Assembly (NCBI GenBank): GCA_025934735.1
Contig: JAICWP010000014.1
Span: forward strand, 1-64,000
Reading direction: 5' to 3'
Source: Terriglobales bacterium
GTDB taxonomy: Bacteria; Acidobacteriota; Terriglobia; Terriglobales; Acidobacteriaceae
Length of the DNA stretch: 64,000 bases
The notes beneath the pieces are model-generated. The model did not search any database, was not told the origin of the DNA, and saw nothing but the letters and a program-made list of their open reading frames with translations. Of the stretch, positions 26,867 through 36,636 are shown one piece after another. How positions within the stretch are numbered: the first letter of the stretch is position 1; the number at the start of each line of letters is the position of its first letter. A program made the translations under genes and the position numbers.

Positions 26867-29800
26867 CTATTCCGCTAGAGCCAGCGGCGGGATCAGCCGA
26901 TAGCGGCGGCGGGTCTGGTAGCGTCGCAAGTAGCTGCGATAGGCCGCCGTGCTGTGCGCCGTACCCGCATAGGGATAACGGCGCATGGCCGCGAAGGGCA
27001 GCGGGCCCGTGCTGTCCCCGGCTAGCGTATTCGGTTCGTTGTCCTTGGCCCAACCCGCCAGATAGAGGAAAAAGTCCCGCTGCCAGCCCAGATGTGGCGC
27101 CGGAAAGGCGTGCGCATCGAATGCCAAGCTCAGTTCATCGCCAGGCCCCATCACTACCACCTGGTCGTCGCGGCGCTCCACCACGGGCCGGACATCGCCG
27201 TACCGCGTGTAGATTCCCGGGGCCGGGTCCCACGGCGCGTTGTCGTCCAACTCTGCGTAATTAACTTCGTCTGGCTTTATCTGCGCCGGATCGGAATGGG
27301 GTGTGCTGAACCCGCGATAATGCAAATTGGCGCTGAGACCTGCTGCCTCGCTGCTCGGCCGCAACCGCCGCTCATTCATGGTAAAGAAGATCCGGTCCCA
27401 ATAAACACACAGGTTGGTAACTATGCGCACGTGGTGGTCAGCGGAAAGAAATTTGCCCGTCAAGTCTACGCGCATGGTGCGACTGGTGCCGCTGGGCAGG
27501 CCCATGTCAGGGACCACCGTCACCCATTTGCCATCTCCGTCACGCACCTGCAGATATGGGCCGACCATCTGAGTTTTCTGCGAAGTCAGCGCCCGGGCGC
27601 TGTTCGAATCCGGCCATAAGACCCAGCCTTGGAGCCAGAGGGCGATGTGTTGCGATTCCGGCAGTGACCCCAAATCGAGAGTCAGCGTGTGCAGATTCCC
27701 CAGCCCCGGGATGCGCTGCCGTTGAAAACCCGCAACGTACTGGCTGTCGTCCTTTTCCAGCAAGGGCAACACGTTGTGCCCGTAATCATCCACTGCCGAC
27801 GCCGGTGCATGCTCGCCGCGAACGGCGTATAGAGCGGGAATCTGAGGCGTGGAACTATAGATCTCATTGGCATAAATCTTTTCTTCCGCAGGATGGTCCA
27901 CCGCCAGCAGTTTCACCTGGTCGAAGTAATCCACCTCGCGCATTTCGTCCGTAAAGCGCACCAGGTAACGCCCATTCTGCGGCGCGAACGCGTGCGGCAG
28001 GCGCACGAATTCCTGCGGGTTGGCTTGCGCCAGCGAACCGTCGGGCTGCAGTTCGCCCAGAGGCGCCGCTCCCAGTACATCAGTGACGAAGGCAAATCTC
28101 TGCCCGTCCCAGACATACACGAAGGGGCAGGAACTCGCCAATCGTTCCGATTCGCGAACCCGCACGGTCTTCTCCGTTGCCACATTCAGCGCGTTCTGCA
28201 CGATAGCGTTGGGCCAAGTAACCCGCACCACATCCACCCGCGGCAGATTGCCGGTAAAGACGCGTACCGGCGAGCGCTCCACCTGTACCTTGTGATAGAA
28301 GTTTCCCGCCTTCACTTCCACCACCGCGCCAATTCCCTTCTGGTTGCTCTTCTCCCCAGCCAACGCAATTTCCACCCAAGTCGGCCTGGGACTCTGTCTG
28401 TGCCGCACCTCGAGTCCGTCGCCGGCTGCCGTGGCCAGCAGATCGAGTTCACCGGGATTACGCAGCCAGGCGGGCACGATGCTGGAGTAAGGCGTTACCG
28501 CGACACTCAGGTTGACGGGCACTGCACGAAATATGCCGCCTCGGTTGAGCAGCAGGCGCAATTTCCCTTGTGCATCCAGGGCCAGCAGGTCGTCGAAGCC
28601 GTCGCCATCGAAGTCGGCTACTGCGCCGCGGCCGGCAAAACTCCCAGGCGGAGGGTCAATCGCCGGCACACCCCTGAGCGCGACAAAACTCGCGTTGCCA
28701 CGGTTCAGCAGCACCCGCGGACCAGACGTTGTCCACAGCACCAGGTCGAAGTTGCCGTCGTGGTTGAAATCGGCAACCTGAGCCTGGGTTGCGGCAACTC
28801 GCAAGCTAGTCTCGGCGCGCGCGCTGAAGCGGGCGCCACCACGATTGATGTAGAGCAATGGCGGGCCGTCATCGCGCAGAACCAGCAGATCGGTGAAGGC
28901 ATCCTCGGTGAAATTGGCAAACAGCGCGCCCCTTGCGCGTCCAGCCAAGGCTAATCCGGCGGCTTTCGTAATGTCGGTAAACGTCCCATCTCCGTTGTTG
29001 CGATAGAGATGGCTGGAGGCGCCGGCAAAATCCTGAGGAAAGCGGAAGCTAGCCTTCCGCGGCGCATGCGCCAGATCGGTGTACACGCTGACGAATAAGT
29101 CGAGCAGTCCGTCATTGTCGGCATCGAAGAACAGCGCCTGTGTAGCCAGTTCCCCGCCTGTTCCCTCCAGATGAGCGGCAGCAGTCTTGTCCGTGAATGT
29201 ACCGTTCCCCTGATTCTGATAAACCCGCACGCCGCCCAGGCCCGCAACCATCAGACTCAAGCGGCCGCTGTTGTCATAGTCGGCGAACGTCGCCGAGATA
29301 CTGCCGCCCGGCCCAGCCACGCCCGCCTTATCGGTAACGTCGGTAAAGCTTCCGTCCGCCTCCTGGTGGAGCAGGCGGTTGCTGCCGGCAGGATTCACAA
29401 TGTAGAGGTCAGGCCGCCCATCGCCGTCATAGTCCCCCACCGCCACTGACGTTCCAAACAGAGGCAGCAGGCGCTGGCGTGCATACTCGAGGTTATAGTC
29501 GGAAGCGGCTATGGCCGCCGGCGGTTCGGGCAACGGTTGCAGCCGCGCTTGTCCGATCTCGCTAGCAGACGCGAAAACCACCTTCGGCCACGACGCATTC
29601 TGCCCGGCTTGCAAGGAAGGCGGTAGCACCAGCGCGGTCCCGTACTTCCCTGCTTCCAGCGCAGTTGCCTGCACGGAGATGCCGGGCACGCGCCCGCGAT
29701 ACTTCTGGTGCAGAACCAGATATTTTTGCGCTTCCGGCGGGCGCTTCAGCCGCTCCAGCACCGTGAAGGTGCGGAACAATGCTGCGACGTAGAAATTCTG

Positions 29801-30349
29801 CCCGCGCGCGAAGCCCATATTGTCCACGTGCTGAAAGGCATCGAGCGCCGGTTCCAGCTTGTGCTGGTTCATCTCCACCGCGCCCAGGTTGAACCACGCC
29901 GCCGGATCGCCCGGGTCCGTGGCCGTCACCTCCCTCAGAGCCGCTTCTGCATCGGGATCGCGCCCTTCGCGCTTGTACAGAATTCCCAGGTTGTATTTCA
30001 CCGCGGTGAGCTTCGGGTCCATTTGCCGGGCCGTGGTGAAGGAGCCCAGCGCCTGGTCATAGCGGCCAAGTTGCATCTGCGCCAGCCCCAAGTCGAGATA
30101 ATCGGTGGCCAGTGCGTGACCGGAAGCCACAATCTTGGCGAACTTATCCTGCGCCTGGGCGTATTGCCCCTGCTCGTAGTAGGCCTTGCCCAGGTTGCGC
30201 TCGCTTTGCAAAGCCACCGAGCCGGAATCCGGCACGGCAGCCCCGCGTTCGACCGCGTGCGGATGGTTTGTTGTGTTTTGAGAACCGGCTGGCAACAGCA
30301 TGGCGGTTGCGATGACTACCGCCGCCATGATGCTAGCGATTCGTTTCAC
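26867..30349 (-). CDS. Large TPR - FG-GAP/VCBS propeller - UnbV protein with novel C-terminal region
   Basis: The GTG at 30349 has GAGAGGG five bases upstream and gives about 1160 residues with a signal sequence. The frame is open to 30436, and an ATG at 30328 lacks a Shine-Dalgarno sequence. The order is: TPR repeats (EGQYAQAQDKF-like and EPALDAFQHV-type helices) in the first 220 residues; then six or seven FG-GAP/VCBS blades with DYDGDGRPDLYIVN, DADNDGLLDLFVS and DFDGDGFDDLLALD, calcium-binding DxDxDGxxD loops; an UnbV-like domain (VEVKAGNFYHKVQVERSPV); and about 400 C-terminal residues beginning FVYVWDGQRFAFVTDVLG that I cannot assign. It is the last gene of a four-gene operon, overlapping the previous one by 17 bp. 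It is predicted to be extracytoplasmic. Confidence 0.85.
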   Translation of the reverse strand: MKRIASIMAAVVIATAMLLPAGSQNTTNHPHAVERGAAVPDSGSVALQSERNLGKAYYEQGQYAQAQDKFAKIVASGHALATDYLDLGLAQMQLGRYDQALGSFTTARQMDPKLTAVKYNLGILYKREGRDPDAEAALREVTATDPGDPAAWFNLGAVEMNQHKLEPALDAFQHVDNMGFARGQNFYVAALFRTFTVLERLKRPPEAQKYLVLHQKYRGRVPGISVQATALEAGKYGTALVLPPSLQAGQNASWPKVVFASASEIGQARLQPLPEPPAAIAASDYNLEYARQRLLPLFGTSVAVGDYDGDGRPDLYIVNPAGSNRLLHQEADGSFTDVTDKAGVAGPGGSISATFADYDNSGRLSLMVAGLGGVRVYQNQGNGTFTDKTAAAHLEGTGGELATQALFFDADNDGLLDLFVSVYTDLAHAPRKASFRFPQDFAGASSHLYRNNGDGTFTDITKAAGLALAGRARGALFANFTEDAFTDLLVLRDDGPPLLYINRGGARFSARAETSLRVAATQAQVADFNHDGNFDLVLWTTSGPRVLLNRGNASFVALRGVPAIDPPPGSFAGRGAVADFDGDGFDDLLALDAQGKLRLLLNRGGIFRAVPVNLSVAVTPYSSIVPAWLRNPGELDLLATAAGDGLEVRHRQSPRPTWVEIALAGEKSNQKGIGAVVEVKAGNFYHKVQVERSPVRVFTGNLPRVDVVRVTWPNAIVQNALNVATEKTVRVRESERLASSCPFVYVWDGQRFAFVTDVLGAAPLGELQPDGSLAQANPQEFVRLPHAFAPQNGRYLVRFTDEMREVDYFDQVKLLAVDHPAEEKIYANEIYSSTPQIPALYAVRGEHAPASAVDDYGHNVLPLLEKDDSQYVAGFQRQRIPGLGNLHTLTLDLGSLPESQHIALWLQGWVLWPDSNSARALTSQKTQMVGPYLQVRDGDGKWVTVVPDMGLPSGTSRTMRVDLTGKFLSADHHVRIVTNLCVYWDRIFFTMNERRLRPSSEAAGLSANLHYRGFSTPHSDPAQIKPDEVNYAELDDNAPWDPAPGIYTRYGDVRPVVERRDDQVVVMGPGDELSLAFDAHAFPAPHLGWQRDFFLYLAGWAKDNEPNTLAGDSTGPLPFAAMRRYPYAGTAHSTAAYRSYLRRYQTRRRYRLIPPLALAE

Positions 30350-32399
30350 TACCACCCTCTCGCATTTTGTGCAGCGGCGCGGCTGAGACCGACTGCGCCT
30401 GCCCGCGCGTGCTGAGTCGGAACAGGCCTCCCGCACTGAGCCCGCCCGGCAGCGGCCCGGAGCTCAAATATACCTCGCGCCAACCATCGTTGCCGGCCGG
30501 ACCGACCGCCGCCCACAGATAATTGGCCGGCCCTGGCCTCGGCAGGTCAGCCCAAGGCACGAATTTGCCGCGGCGATTGCGAAGCAACACGCTCGGCCCG
30601 AGTTGCTGCGCATCCAGCCCCCCGCTCACCAGCAGCAGATCGGACCAGCCATCCCCGTCGAAGTCGGCAGCCACCGCCTGCACGGTGCCGTAACATCCGC
30701 TCAGACCCGCCTCGCGCGTGACCTCGCGAAAAGTGCCGTCTCCTTGATTACGAAAGAGGCGCGCCGTGGAACATTTCGTACCCGTCTCCGGCTGCAGCAA
30801 CCAGCGCGCCTCCTGCTCCAGCATGGCCTGTGATGTCACCAGCAAATCGGGCCGGACATCGCGATCATAATCGAAGAAAATGGAACTGTATCCCTGGGCG
30901 CCCAGCCCGGCCAAACCAGCGCGCTGGGTGACATCCTCAAAGTTGCCCCCGCCTTGATTGCGAAAGAGACGCGCCGGGCGTCGCCAAAACTGTACGAAAA
31001 GGTCGGGCTTGCCGTCGCCATCATAATCGGCCACGGCGCAGTCCACCGCCGCAATCGTGCTTGCCAGGCCTGATGAGGCAGTTATGTCTACGAATCGGCT
31101 TCCCGTGTTGCGAAACAGGCGCACGGAACTGTCATTCTCCGCTGTGCCGACCTCCAGCAAATCGAGCTTTCCGCGCCCGGTGAAATTGCCGAAGCAGGCG
31201 CGCGTGGTCGAGCGCTTGCCCGCCAGCCCCGTTGCCGCGGTCACGTCGCGAAAGGTGCCGTCACCCTGATTACGGTAGAGCAGATTCTGCCTGCCGCCGC
31301 TGAGCCCTGGCCGCACAAGATACAAATCGGGGCTGCCATTGCCGCGCAGGTCCACCCAGTACGGCTCCCCGACGTCGTGAAGCCCAGCCAGCCCGGCAGC
31401 GCGGGTCACATCCGCATATTTGCCGTCCTGCCAGCGATAGAGAACGAAATCCACGCCCCCAACTGCCAGGCCGGAATGGCCGTCGCCGGCGAAGCCGGCC
31501 CAGGCGGCCCGCCCGCCTGCACGCACACCAGTCTCCACTTTCATCTGCACCTGGGGCTTGTCTGGCACTTGCTCGTGCACCCTCAACAGGCCAGCGTCGG
31601 CGCCCAGGCCTTCCCGTCGACGCTTGTTCCAATAGGACAACAGCATGGATTTCAGCGCCGCCCGCTGCAGCGCGGTCAGCGGTTTATCCGGGTCGGGCAG
31701 AACGTCGCCCTCGGAAAGCACTCCCTTGGTGGTCAGCTTGCCATCTGCCCGGTACTTGGCCAGAACCTTATCGAAGCAGCGTGCCGCTTCCGCCGAGCGT
31801 CCTTCCAGAAAGAACGTGTAGCCGAGCAGAAACTCGGCCTCTGCCGAGCCCAGCCTGGTGGCCAATTGAAAATCCTGCTCCGCTCGCGCCAGGTTTCCCT
31901 GGTTCAGTTCCAGGCCACCCAGCTCCAGCAGTGGTCCTGCCTGCTCGGTGTAAATCTGCAGCTCGCGCTCGAATGCCTGCTGCGCCGCCGGCAAGTCATG
32001 CGGCGCTCCCGGCGATGCCACCGAGAGCAGTCTGCCCAGTTGTCCATAGGCGCGTCCACTTTCCGGATCCAGCGCGATCAGGCTGCGCAGTTGCTGTTCC
32101 GCTTCTGCATACTCTCCCAGCTCATACAGACTGCTCCCCAGGTAGTACAGCGAGTCCTCATGGCTGGGATTAAGTTGGAGGGCTTCGCGATAGAGTTCAG
32201 CCGCCCGCTCAAACTCGCCCTTACTACGCAGCGCGCCGGCCTGGTCATACGTCGCCCAGAAAGTCGCTACCCGGTCCCGCTCCGCCTGGGTTACTCCCCT
32301 GCTGGCTTGCGCTCCTGCTGCGGAACGAAACCTCGCCACAGTGATAAGAGCCACGCAGACTAGGAACACCGCCGCCAGCCAGGCAGCCGTCCGCTTCAT
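30333..32399 (-). CDS. TPR - FG-GAP/VCBS propeller protein
   Basis: The 688-residue protein has a membrane anchor or signal segment (about 5-25). TPR repeats follow (FERAAELYREALQLNPSHED, YAEAEQQL, LARAEQDFQLATRLG), and then a seven-bladed-type FG-GAP propeller with DYDGDGKPDLFVQF, DYDRDVRPDLLVTS and DFDGDGWSDLLLV. It lacks the C-terminal UnbV domain of its neighbours. Its start overlaps the upstream gene's stop by four bases (ATGA) and its end overlaps the next gene by 17 bp. All this indicates obligatory co-expression. Likely located in the periplasm or on the cell surface. Confidence 0.85.
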   Translation of the reverse strand: MKRTAAWLAAVFLVCVALITVARFRSAAGAQASRGVTQAERDRVATFWATYDQAGALRSKGEFERAAELYREALQLNPSHEDSLYYLGSSLYELGEYAEAEQQLRSLIALDPESGRAYGQLGRLLSVASPGAPHDLPAAQQAFERELQIYTEQAGPLLELGGLELNQGNLARAEQDFQLATRLGSAEAEFLLGYTFFLEGRSAEAARCFDKVLAKYRADGKLTTKGVLSEGDVLPDPDKPLTALQRAALKSMLLSYWNKRRREGLGADAGLLRVHEQVPDKPQVQMKVETGVRAGGRAAWAGFAGDGHSGLAVGGVDFVLYRWQDGKYADVTRAAGLAGLHDVGEPYWVDLRGNGSPDLYLVRPGLSGGRQNLLYRNQGDGTFRDVTAATGLAGKRSTTRACFGNFTGRGKLDLLEVGTAENDSSVRLFRNTGSRFVDITASSGLASTIAAVDCAVADYDGDGKPDLFVQFWRRPARLFRNQGGGNFEDVTQRAGLAGLGAQGYSSIFFDYDRDVRPDLLVTSQAMLEQEARWLLQPETGTKCSTARLFRNQGDGTFREVTREAGLSGCYGTVQAVAADFDGDGWSDLLLVSGGLDAQQLGPSVLLRNRRGKFVPWADLPRPGPANYLWAAVGPAGNDGWREVYLSSGPLPGGLSAGGLFRLSTRGQAQSVSAAPLHKMREGGSETNR

Positions 32400-34186
32400 C
32401 GCGGCTCCTCCTCCACCGTCACCGTCTGGTTGGCGGGCACGTGTTCCAGCACGCGCACTATGCCGCTGGGAAAGGTCACCTGGATGCGCTGCACTTCTTT
32501 TTCGTGATTCAGCCCGAAATGCGCCTCCTGGAAATTCTGCGACAGGTACGACGCCTGACCGCCGATCTGGTCATACTGCTTCTGCCCAGCGGCTACGATC
32601 TCAATCTTCGTACCAAACCCGGTACGATTGCTCCGGGTGCACTTCACCCGCACCTTGATCCAGTTCTTCTTGTTGCCGCCGTCATTGCGCAGCAGCATCG
32701 GCCGGCCTTCCTGGTTGACGATAAACACGTCCATGTCGCCATCGTTGTCGTAATCGGCGAACGCCGCGCCTCGCCCCACATGCAACTGCTGAAACACCGA
32801 TCCGCTGACCGCCCCTACCTCAAAAAAACCGTCCTCGGGGCTTTTCTGCCAGAACAGAACATTCTTCATGGGCACGAGGTGACGCGGGTCCTTGTCGTCC
32901 TGAAAGGTGCTGCCATTTACCACCATCAGGTCGAGTTGGCCGTCATTGTCGTAATCAAAAAACGAGGTGCCCCAGCCAATGGAGTTGAGCGAAATCTGCC
33001 CCAAGCCCACCGTATCGGCCACATCCTCGAAGCGCAGCGGCCCGCGTTTGCCCGCGCCTCCGCGGGTGAAGCGCAGGTTGTCAAACAGCGCGTTCTGCTG
33101 CGCGATCCAGTGAGTGATGAAAATGTCTGGGTCGCCATCCCGGTCCCAGTCGCCCACCGCCAGCCCCATGGCGCCGCGGTAGTCGGAAACCCATGCCTCG
33201 TGCGCAATCGCCTTGAACTTCCCATTGTGCAAATTCAGGTACATTGCACTTTCCGAAACATCGTTGGCTACGTAAAGGTCAGGCCAACCGTCGCCGCTAA
33301 AGTCGTACCACACTGCCGAAAGGCTGCGCCCTTTCACGTCTTCTACGCCCGCCTGCTTCCCTACTTCGGTGAACGTTCCATTCCCGCCGTTATGAAACAG
33401 CAAATTGCGCTCCGGCGGGTAGGAGGATGGATTGAGGGTGAACGGCACCAGCGTGGTGTACTGCATGGACGACTTGCTCAGGTCTTCTGAGCGAAAACCA
33501 TATTTCACGTATCCGCAAACATACAGGTCTACTTTGCCATCGCGGTCGTAGTCGCCCCAGGCCACCCCCGTCCAGAAGCCGCGGAATTTATCCAGCCCCG
33601 CTTTCTTGCTGACGTCGGTAAAGGTGCCGTCGCCATTGTTGTGATAAAGGATGATGCGGTCGTAGCTGCTGACCACCAGGTCGAGGCGCCCGTCGTTGTC
33701 GTAGTCGGCCCAGGCGGCGCCCATGCCGATTCCCTTGAAGCCAACGCCCGCACGCTCGGTCACGTCGGTGAAGGTGCCGTCGTGGTTGTTGTGGTAAAGC
33801 CGGTTGCCGCCCGGCGAGTGCGCCATCTGCTCCGGCGTGTAGCTCAGCGGCCCGGCAATATCCACCACGTACAGGTCGGGCCAGCCGTCGCCGTCATAGT
33901 CGCCCCAAGCCGCGCCCGAACCCATGTCTTCCGGCAATTGCGTGCTGCGCGTGAAGGCAAAGTGCGTGAAGTGGATACCCGCCTGCTCCGTCACGTCCGT
34001 AAAACGCACCCGCGGATAGTCAGGCGGCAGCGAACGCGAAAGGTCTTGCGTGATTCCTTCCACCTGCTGTCCCGGCACATAGGGCCGCCGATGCCGGTGG
34101 GCCAGCAGCAGCGTACTGCCCGCCACCAGCACCACCCCGCAGCAGGCCACGGTGTACTTCCACATCAGCTGTTTGCGGCGGCTCAC
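32396..34186 (-). CDS. FG-GAP/ASPIC-UnbV (CRTAC1-like) propeller protein
   Basis: The 596-residue protein starts with a single membrane anchor (about 8-26). It then has repeated propeller blades with DYDGDGWPDLYVVD, DYDNDGRLDLVVSS, DYDRDGKVDLYVCG, DWDRDGDPDIFITH and DYDNDGDMDVFIV. The last about 100 residues are an ASPIC/UnbV domain, with RSNRTGFGTKIEIVAAG, QASYLSQNFQEAHFGL and VQRIQVTFPSGIVRVLEHV. Such proteins are abundant in Acidobacteriota and Planctomycetota but their role is not established. It lies 4 bp downstream of the multihaem cytochrome gene and overlaps the next gene by 4 bp. Confidence 0.9.
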   Translation of the reverse strand: MSRRKQLMWKYTVACCGVVLVAGSTLLLAHRHRRPYVPGQQVEGITQDLSRSLPPDYPRVRFTDVTEQAGIHFTHFAFTRSTQLPEDMGSGAAWGDYDGDGWPDLYVVDIAGPLSYTPEQMAHSPGGNRLYHNNHDGTFTDVTERAGVGFKGIGMGAAWADYDNDGRLDLVVSSYDRIILYHNNGDGTFTDVSKKAGLDKFRGFWTGVAWGDYDRDGKVDLYVCGYVKYGFRSEDLSKSSMQYTTLVPFTLNPSSYPPERNLLFHNGGNGTFTEVGKQAGVEDVKGRSLSAVWYDFSGDGWPDLYVANDVSESAMYLNLHNGKFKAIAHEAWVSDYRGAMGLAVGDWDRDGDPDIFITHWIAQQNALFDNLRFTRGGAGKRGPLRFEDVADTVGLGQISLNSIGWGTSFFDYDNDGQLDLMVVNGSTFQDDKDPRHLVPMKNVLFWQKSPEDGFFEVGAVSGSVFQQLHVGRGAAFADYDNDGDMDVFIVNQEGRPMLLRNDGGNKKNWIKVRVKCTRSNRTGFGTKIEIVAAGQKQYDQIGGQASYLSQNFQEAHFGLNHEKEVQRIQVTFPSGIVRVLEHVPANQTVTVEEEPR

Positions 34187-34190
34187 CCGC

Positions 34191-36365
34191 TCACCTGCCC
34201 GCGCCGGCGCTGGTGTTCGTACGCGGGCCCGCCGCGGCGCGATGCCGGACTGCCCCGCTCTCCACCGGGATGGTGCGCGTAACCGTGGTCATGTCGGTGA
34301 TGGGCGCTGTCAACCCCGATTTCTCTCCGAAAATAAAGTTGAGCAGGAACTGGTCCGCCTTGCGATAGCGCAGCCGCGCTTCCACCAGCACCGTGCCAGG
34401 AGGCGCTTTCTTGACTTGTCTGCCGGTAGCCGCCGCACTGTGCACTCCAGCTTTCGCGGGCAATCCAGTGTAGGCAAAGCTGTACTCCGCCGTGTCTGAA
34501 AATCCCGGGAACAGCGAACGCCGGTAGCGCACCCCCACCATTTCCCACAGGTTGTGCCGGTCAATCAGGTTGCCGTTCTGGTCCACCGGCTCTGCTTTGA
34601 ACATGAATGTGCCCGGCTGGATAAACCCACGTGGGTCGACGGCCCCGTTGGTGTACAGCGTGCGCCCCTGCTCGTCCACTACCTCCAGTTCCACCCATGC
34701 CTGGATGATGTCGAGGGGGCCGGTGGGAAAGTCATGACCAACCTTGTTGGAAGTGATCACCAGCTTCACCGGCACTTTTTCTCCGACGTGAATCGTTGCC
34801 GGCAAGTTCAGGTCTATTCCAACCGCCGGCCCCTTGCTCCATTTGCTGGCAATCTCCGGGATCACGTATTTGCCCTGCAGCCATTCCTTTGTCAGCTCCA
34901 CCTGCTTTTGCCAGCCCGGAAGCTTGAGCAGCGCCGGGATCATCAGGTTGGACGCGATGAAGCGGTGACTGCGCACTTTGCCGTCCCTCGCCGTGCGGTT
35001 GTAATCGAAATCGTCGCCCGCCGCCGGGTCTTGCGAAGCGACCAGCGGCATGTGGCACTCGCGGCACTCGATGGTGGTGCGCGCGTTGCCGGGATGGTTC
35101 CACCGGCTCTCCCGCCAATTGTCATACTGGTTTTGCAACTGCACCCAGCCCACGTTGTTGATCTCCTGGTCCACGAACTGCTTGTGGCAGGCGGCGCAGT
35201 ACTCGGGCGTCTTAAACAGCCGTTTGCTCAAGTCTGCCACATGCTGCCGGGGGTAAGCGCGGATCAGAAAATCGCGGGAAAAGCGGTTGGCCTGCGTGGG
35301 GTGCCGGTTGTACTCGAGTTCGAACATGTAGCGCGCCGGCTGCGCAATTACGTAGTTGGCGTTGCCTTTCAGGTCCACCTTGCGCAGCGAGTGGCAGGAC
35401 AGGCAGGAAACGCCCTCCTGGAACCCTTCCAGCGCGGTCAGCTTCTCATTGGGAATAAAAAGGTTCTTGGTGCCGGAGAACAGCGAGATAGGATCGTGGC
35501 AACCGCCGCAGTAACGCGTGGATTCCGGCCCGTTCTGCCTGGCCATGTTCGTCTGCACCGCCTGAAATGCCGGGTCCATGGCTGAATAACGGTGCGCGCT
35601 CGACTCCCACTCCTGCACAATCTCTTCATGACACCCTGAGGTGCCGCAGGAGCGCGAGCCGGAGAGTTCGGCGACGTCCATTGCACCGCCAGTTGAAGTG
35701 CGCGCCAGGCTGGGCGCAAAGGGCCGATCTTTGCCGTACTTGAAGCTGTAGTCGGTGGGAAAAATGTTGTGCAGGCGTGCCGGGGTGTAGGCATAGGCAG
35801 CCAGCGCCACCCCCGCCAGGCATGCCGCCGTGAACAGGAGAGCGGCTTTGCCGAAATGCCCGGCGGCCGCTGAAGTTACCGTGCTCTCCGCCGCTGCTTT
35901 TTTTCGTGCGAGCGAGAAGCTGAGCCACACGTGGGTGGCAACGAACCCCAGAATCGCGAACGTTGTGATGATGTGCACCGCATCCCAGCCGTAGCTCAGC
36001 CGGGTGCCGGCAATTCCATTCCAGGTCACCACGCCGCCGGAGATCAGGCACAGCAGCACCGCCGCGCCTCCCAGGTAGCCCAGGATCTGGATGTGACTCA
36101 GGGGGCTGTTCCAGTACCGCGCCAGATGCCGGAGGGTGTACCACAGGCATGGAACCACAAAAAGGATACCGATAAAGGTGTGCAGCAGGACCGTGACCTG
36201 CACCGGCTGGCTGAAAGGCAACAGCCATATGGCCAGCCCGCTGAGCGCGCCAAAGGCGAGAAAACCGGCGGTCATTATGGCCAGCCGCGCGCGCCATTGC
36301 CGCGCCTGTTCAGCGGCGCGAACAAGGTTGGAGCCCACACCCTGGTTTCCGACATGCTCCTGCAT
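34191..36365 (-). CDS. Membrane cytochrome b-like domain fused to multihaem cytochrome c
   Basis: The 724-residue protein has about five membrane helices in its first 195 residues. His62, His80, His131 and His145 lie in or near them. His131 and His145 are 14 apart in one helix, as in haem-b proteins that bind two haems. The extracytoplasmic part has haem-c motifs CGGCH (286), CLSCH (321), CAACH (390) and CRECH (434), plus an atypical CX4CH site CGTSGCH (240-246). A C-terminal region of about 220 residues is beta-rich (FPTGPLDIIQAWVELEVVDEQ broken by normal loops). It probably moves electrons across or out of the inner membrane. It is the first gene of the four-gene propeller operon. Confidence 0.85.
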   Translation of the reverse strand: MQEHVGNQGVGSNLVRAAEQARQWRARLAIMTAGFLAFGALSGLAIWLLPFSQPVQVTVLLHTFIGILFVVPCLWYTLRHLARYWNSPLSHIQILGYLGGAAVLLCLISGGVVTWNGIAGTRLSYGWDAVHIITTFAILGFVATHVWLSFSLARKKAAAESTVTSAAAGHFGKAALLFTAACLAGVALAAYAYTPARLHNIFPTDYSFKYGKDRPFAPSLARTSTGGAMDVAELSGSRSCGTSGCHEEIVQEWESSAHRYSAMDPAFQAVQTNMARQNGPESTRYCGGCHDPISLFSGTKNLFIPNEKLTALEGFQEGVSCLSCHSLRKVDLKGNANYVIAQPARYMFELEYNRHPTQANRFSRDFLIRAYPRQHVADLSKRLFKTPEYCAACHKQFVDQEINNVGWVQLQNQYDNWRESRWNHPGNARTTIECRECHMPLVASQDPAAGDDFDYNRTARDGKVRSHRFIASNLMIPALLKLPGWQKQVELTKEWLQGKYVIPEIASKWSKGPAVGIDLNLPATIHVGEKVPVKLVITSNKVGHDFPTGPLDIIQAWVELEVVDEQGRTLYTNGAVDPRGFIQPGTFMFKAEPVDQNGNLIDRHNLWEMVGVRYRRSLFPGFSDTAEYSFAYTGLPAKAGVHSAAATGRQVKKAPPGTVLVEARLRYRKADQFLLNFIFGEKSGLTAPITDMTTVTRTIPVESGAVRHRAAAGPRTNTSAGAGR

Positions 36366-36622
36366 GGCACTCCTCCATGATTAGTGCTGAGCAGGACGCG
36401 GTGGGCCTGGCCGCCCCAGCAGGTCCCCACCCGCCGCGCGGCCACACGTGCCTGGTTCTCGATGCTTTTTATCAAACCTGAGCACAGCAGGAAGTGACCC
36501 ATGTCACACGTTACTGTGAGGTGGTGGCGTGGAGGAAGAGGTAGTGGTGCCGGCGACCCCACCCGCGAACCACCGCGCCGGGCGAAGCTTCATTCTCTGC
36601 CAACCTTTCACCCCCCTCGCAC

Positions 36623-36628
36623 TATAAT
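36623..36628 (+). promoter_or_regulatory. Minus-10 hexamer just upstream of a possibly leaderless gene
   Basis: A perfect TATAAT ends 8 bp before the ATG at 36637, so transcription would begin at or next to the start codon. No good -35 box or Shine-Dalgarno sequence is visible. This suggests a leaderless mRNA. Confidence 0.4.
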
Positions 36629-36636
36629 CAGCCCCC

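Noticed and set aside
25695-27053. 452-codon minus-strand frame opposite the Hydin-repeat gene
   Set aside because: It mirrors a repeat protein and repeats with it; no start site or domain.
32441-33490. 349-codon plus-strand frame opposite the UnbV gene
   Set aside because: Antisense to a recognised propeller protein; composition is that of a shadow frame.
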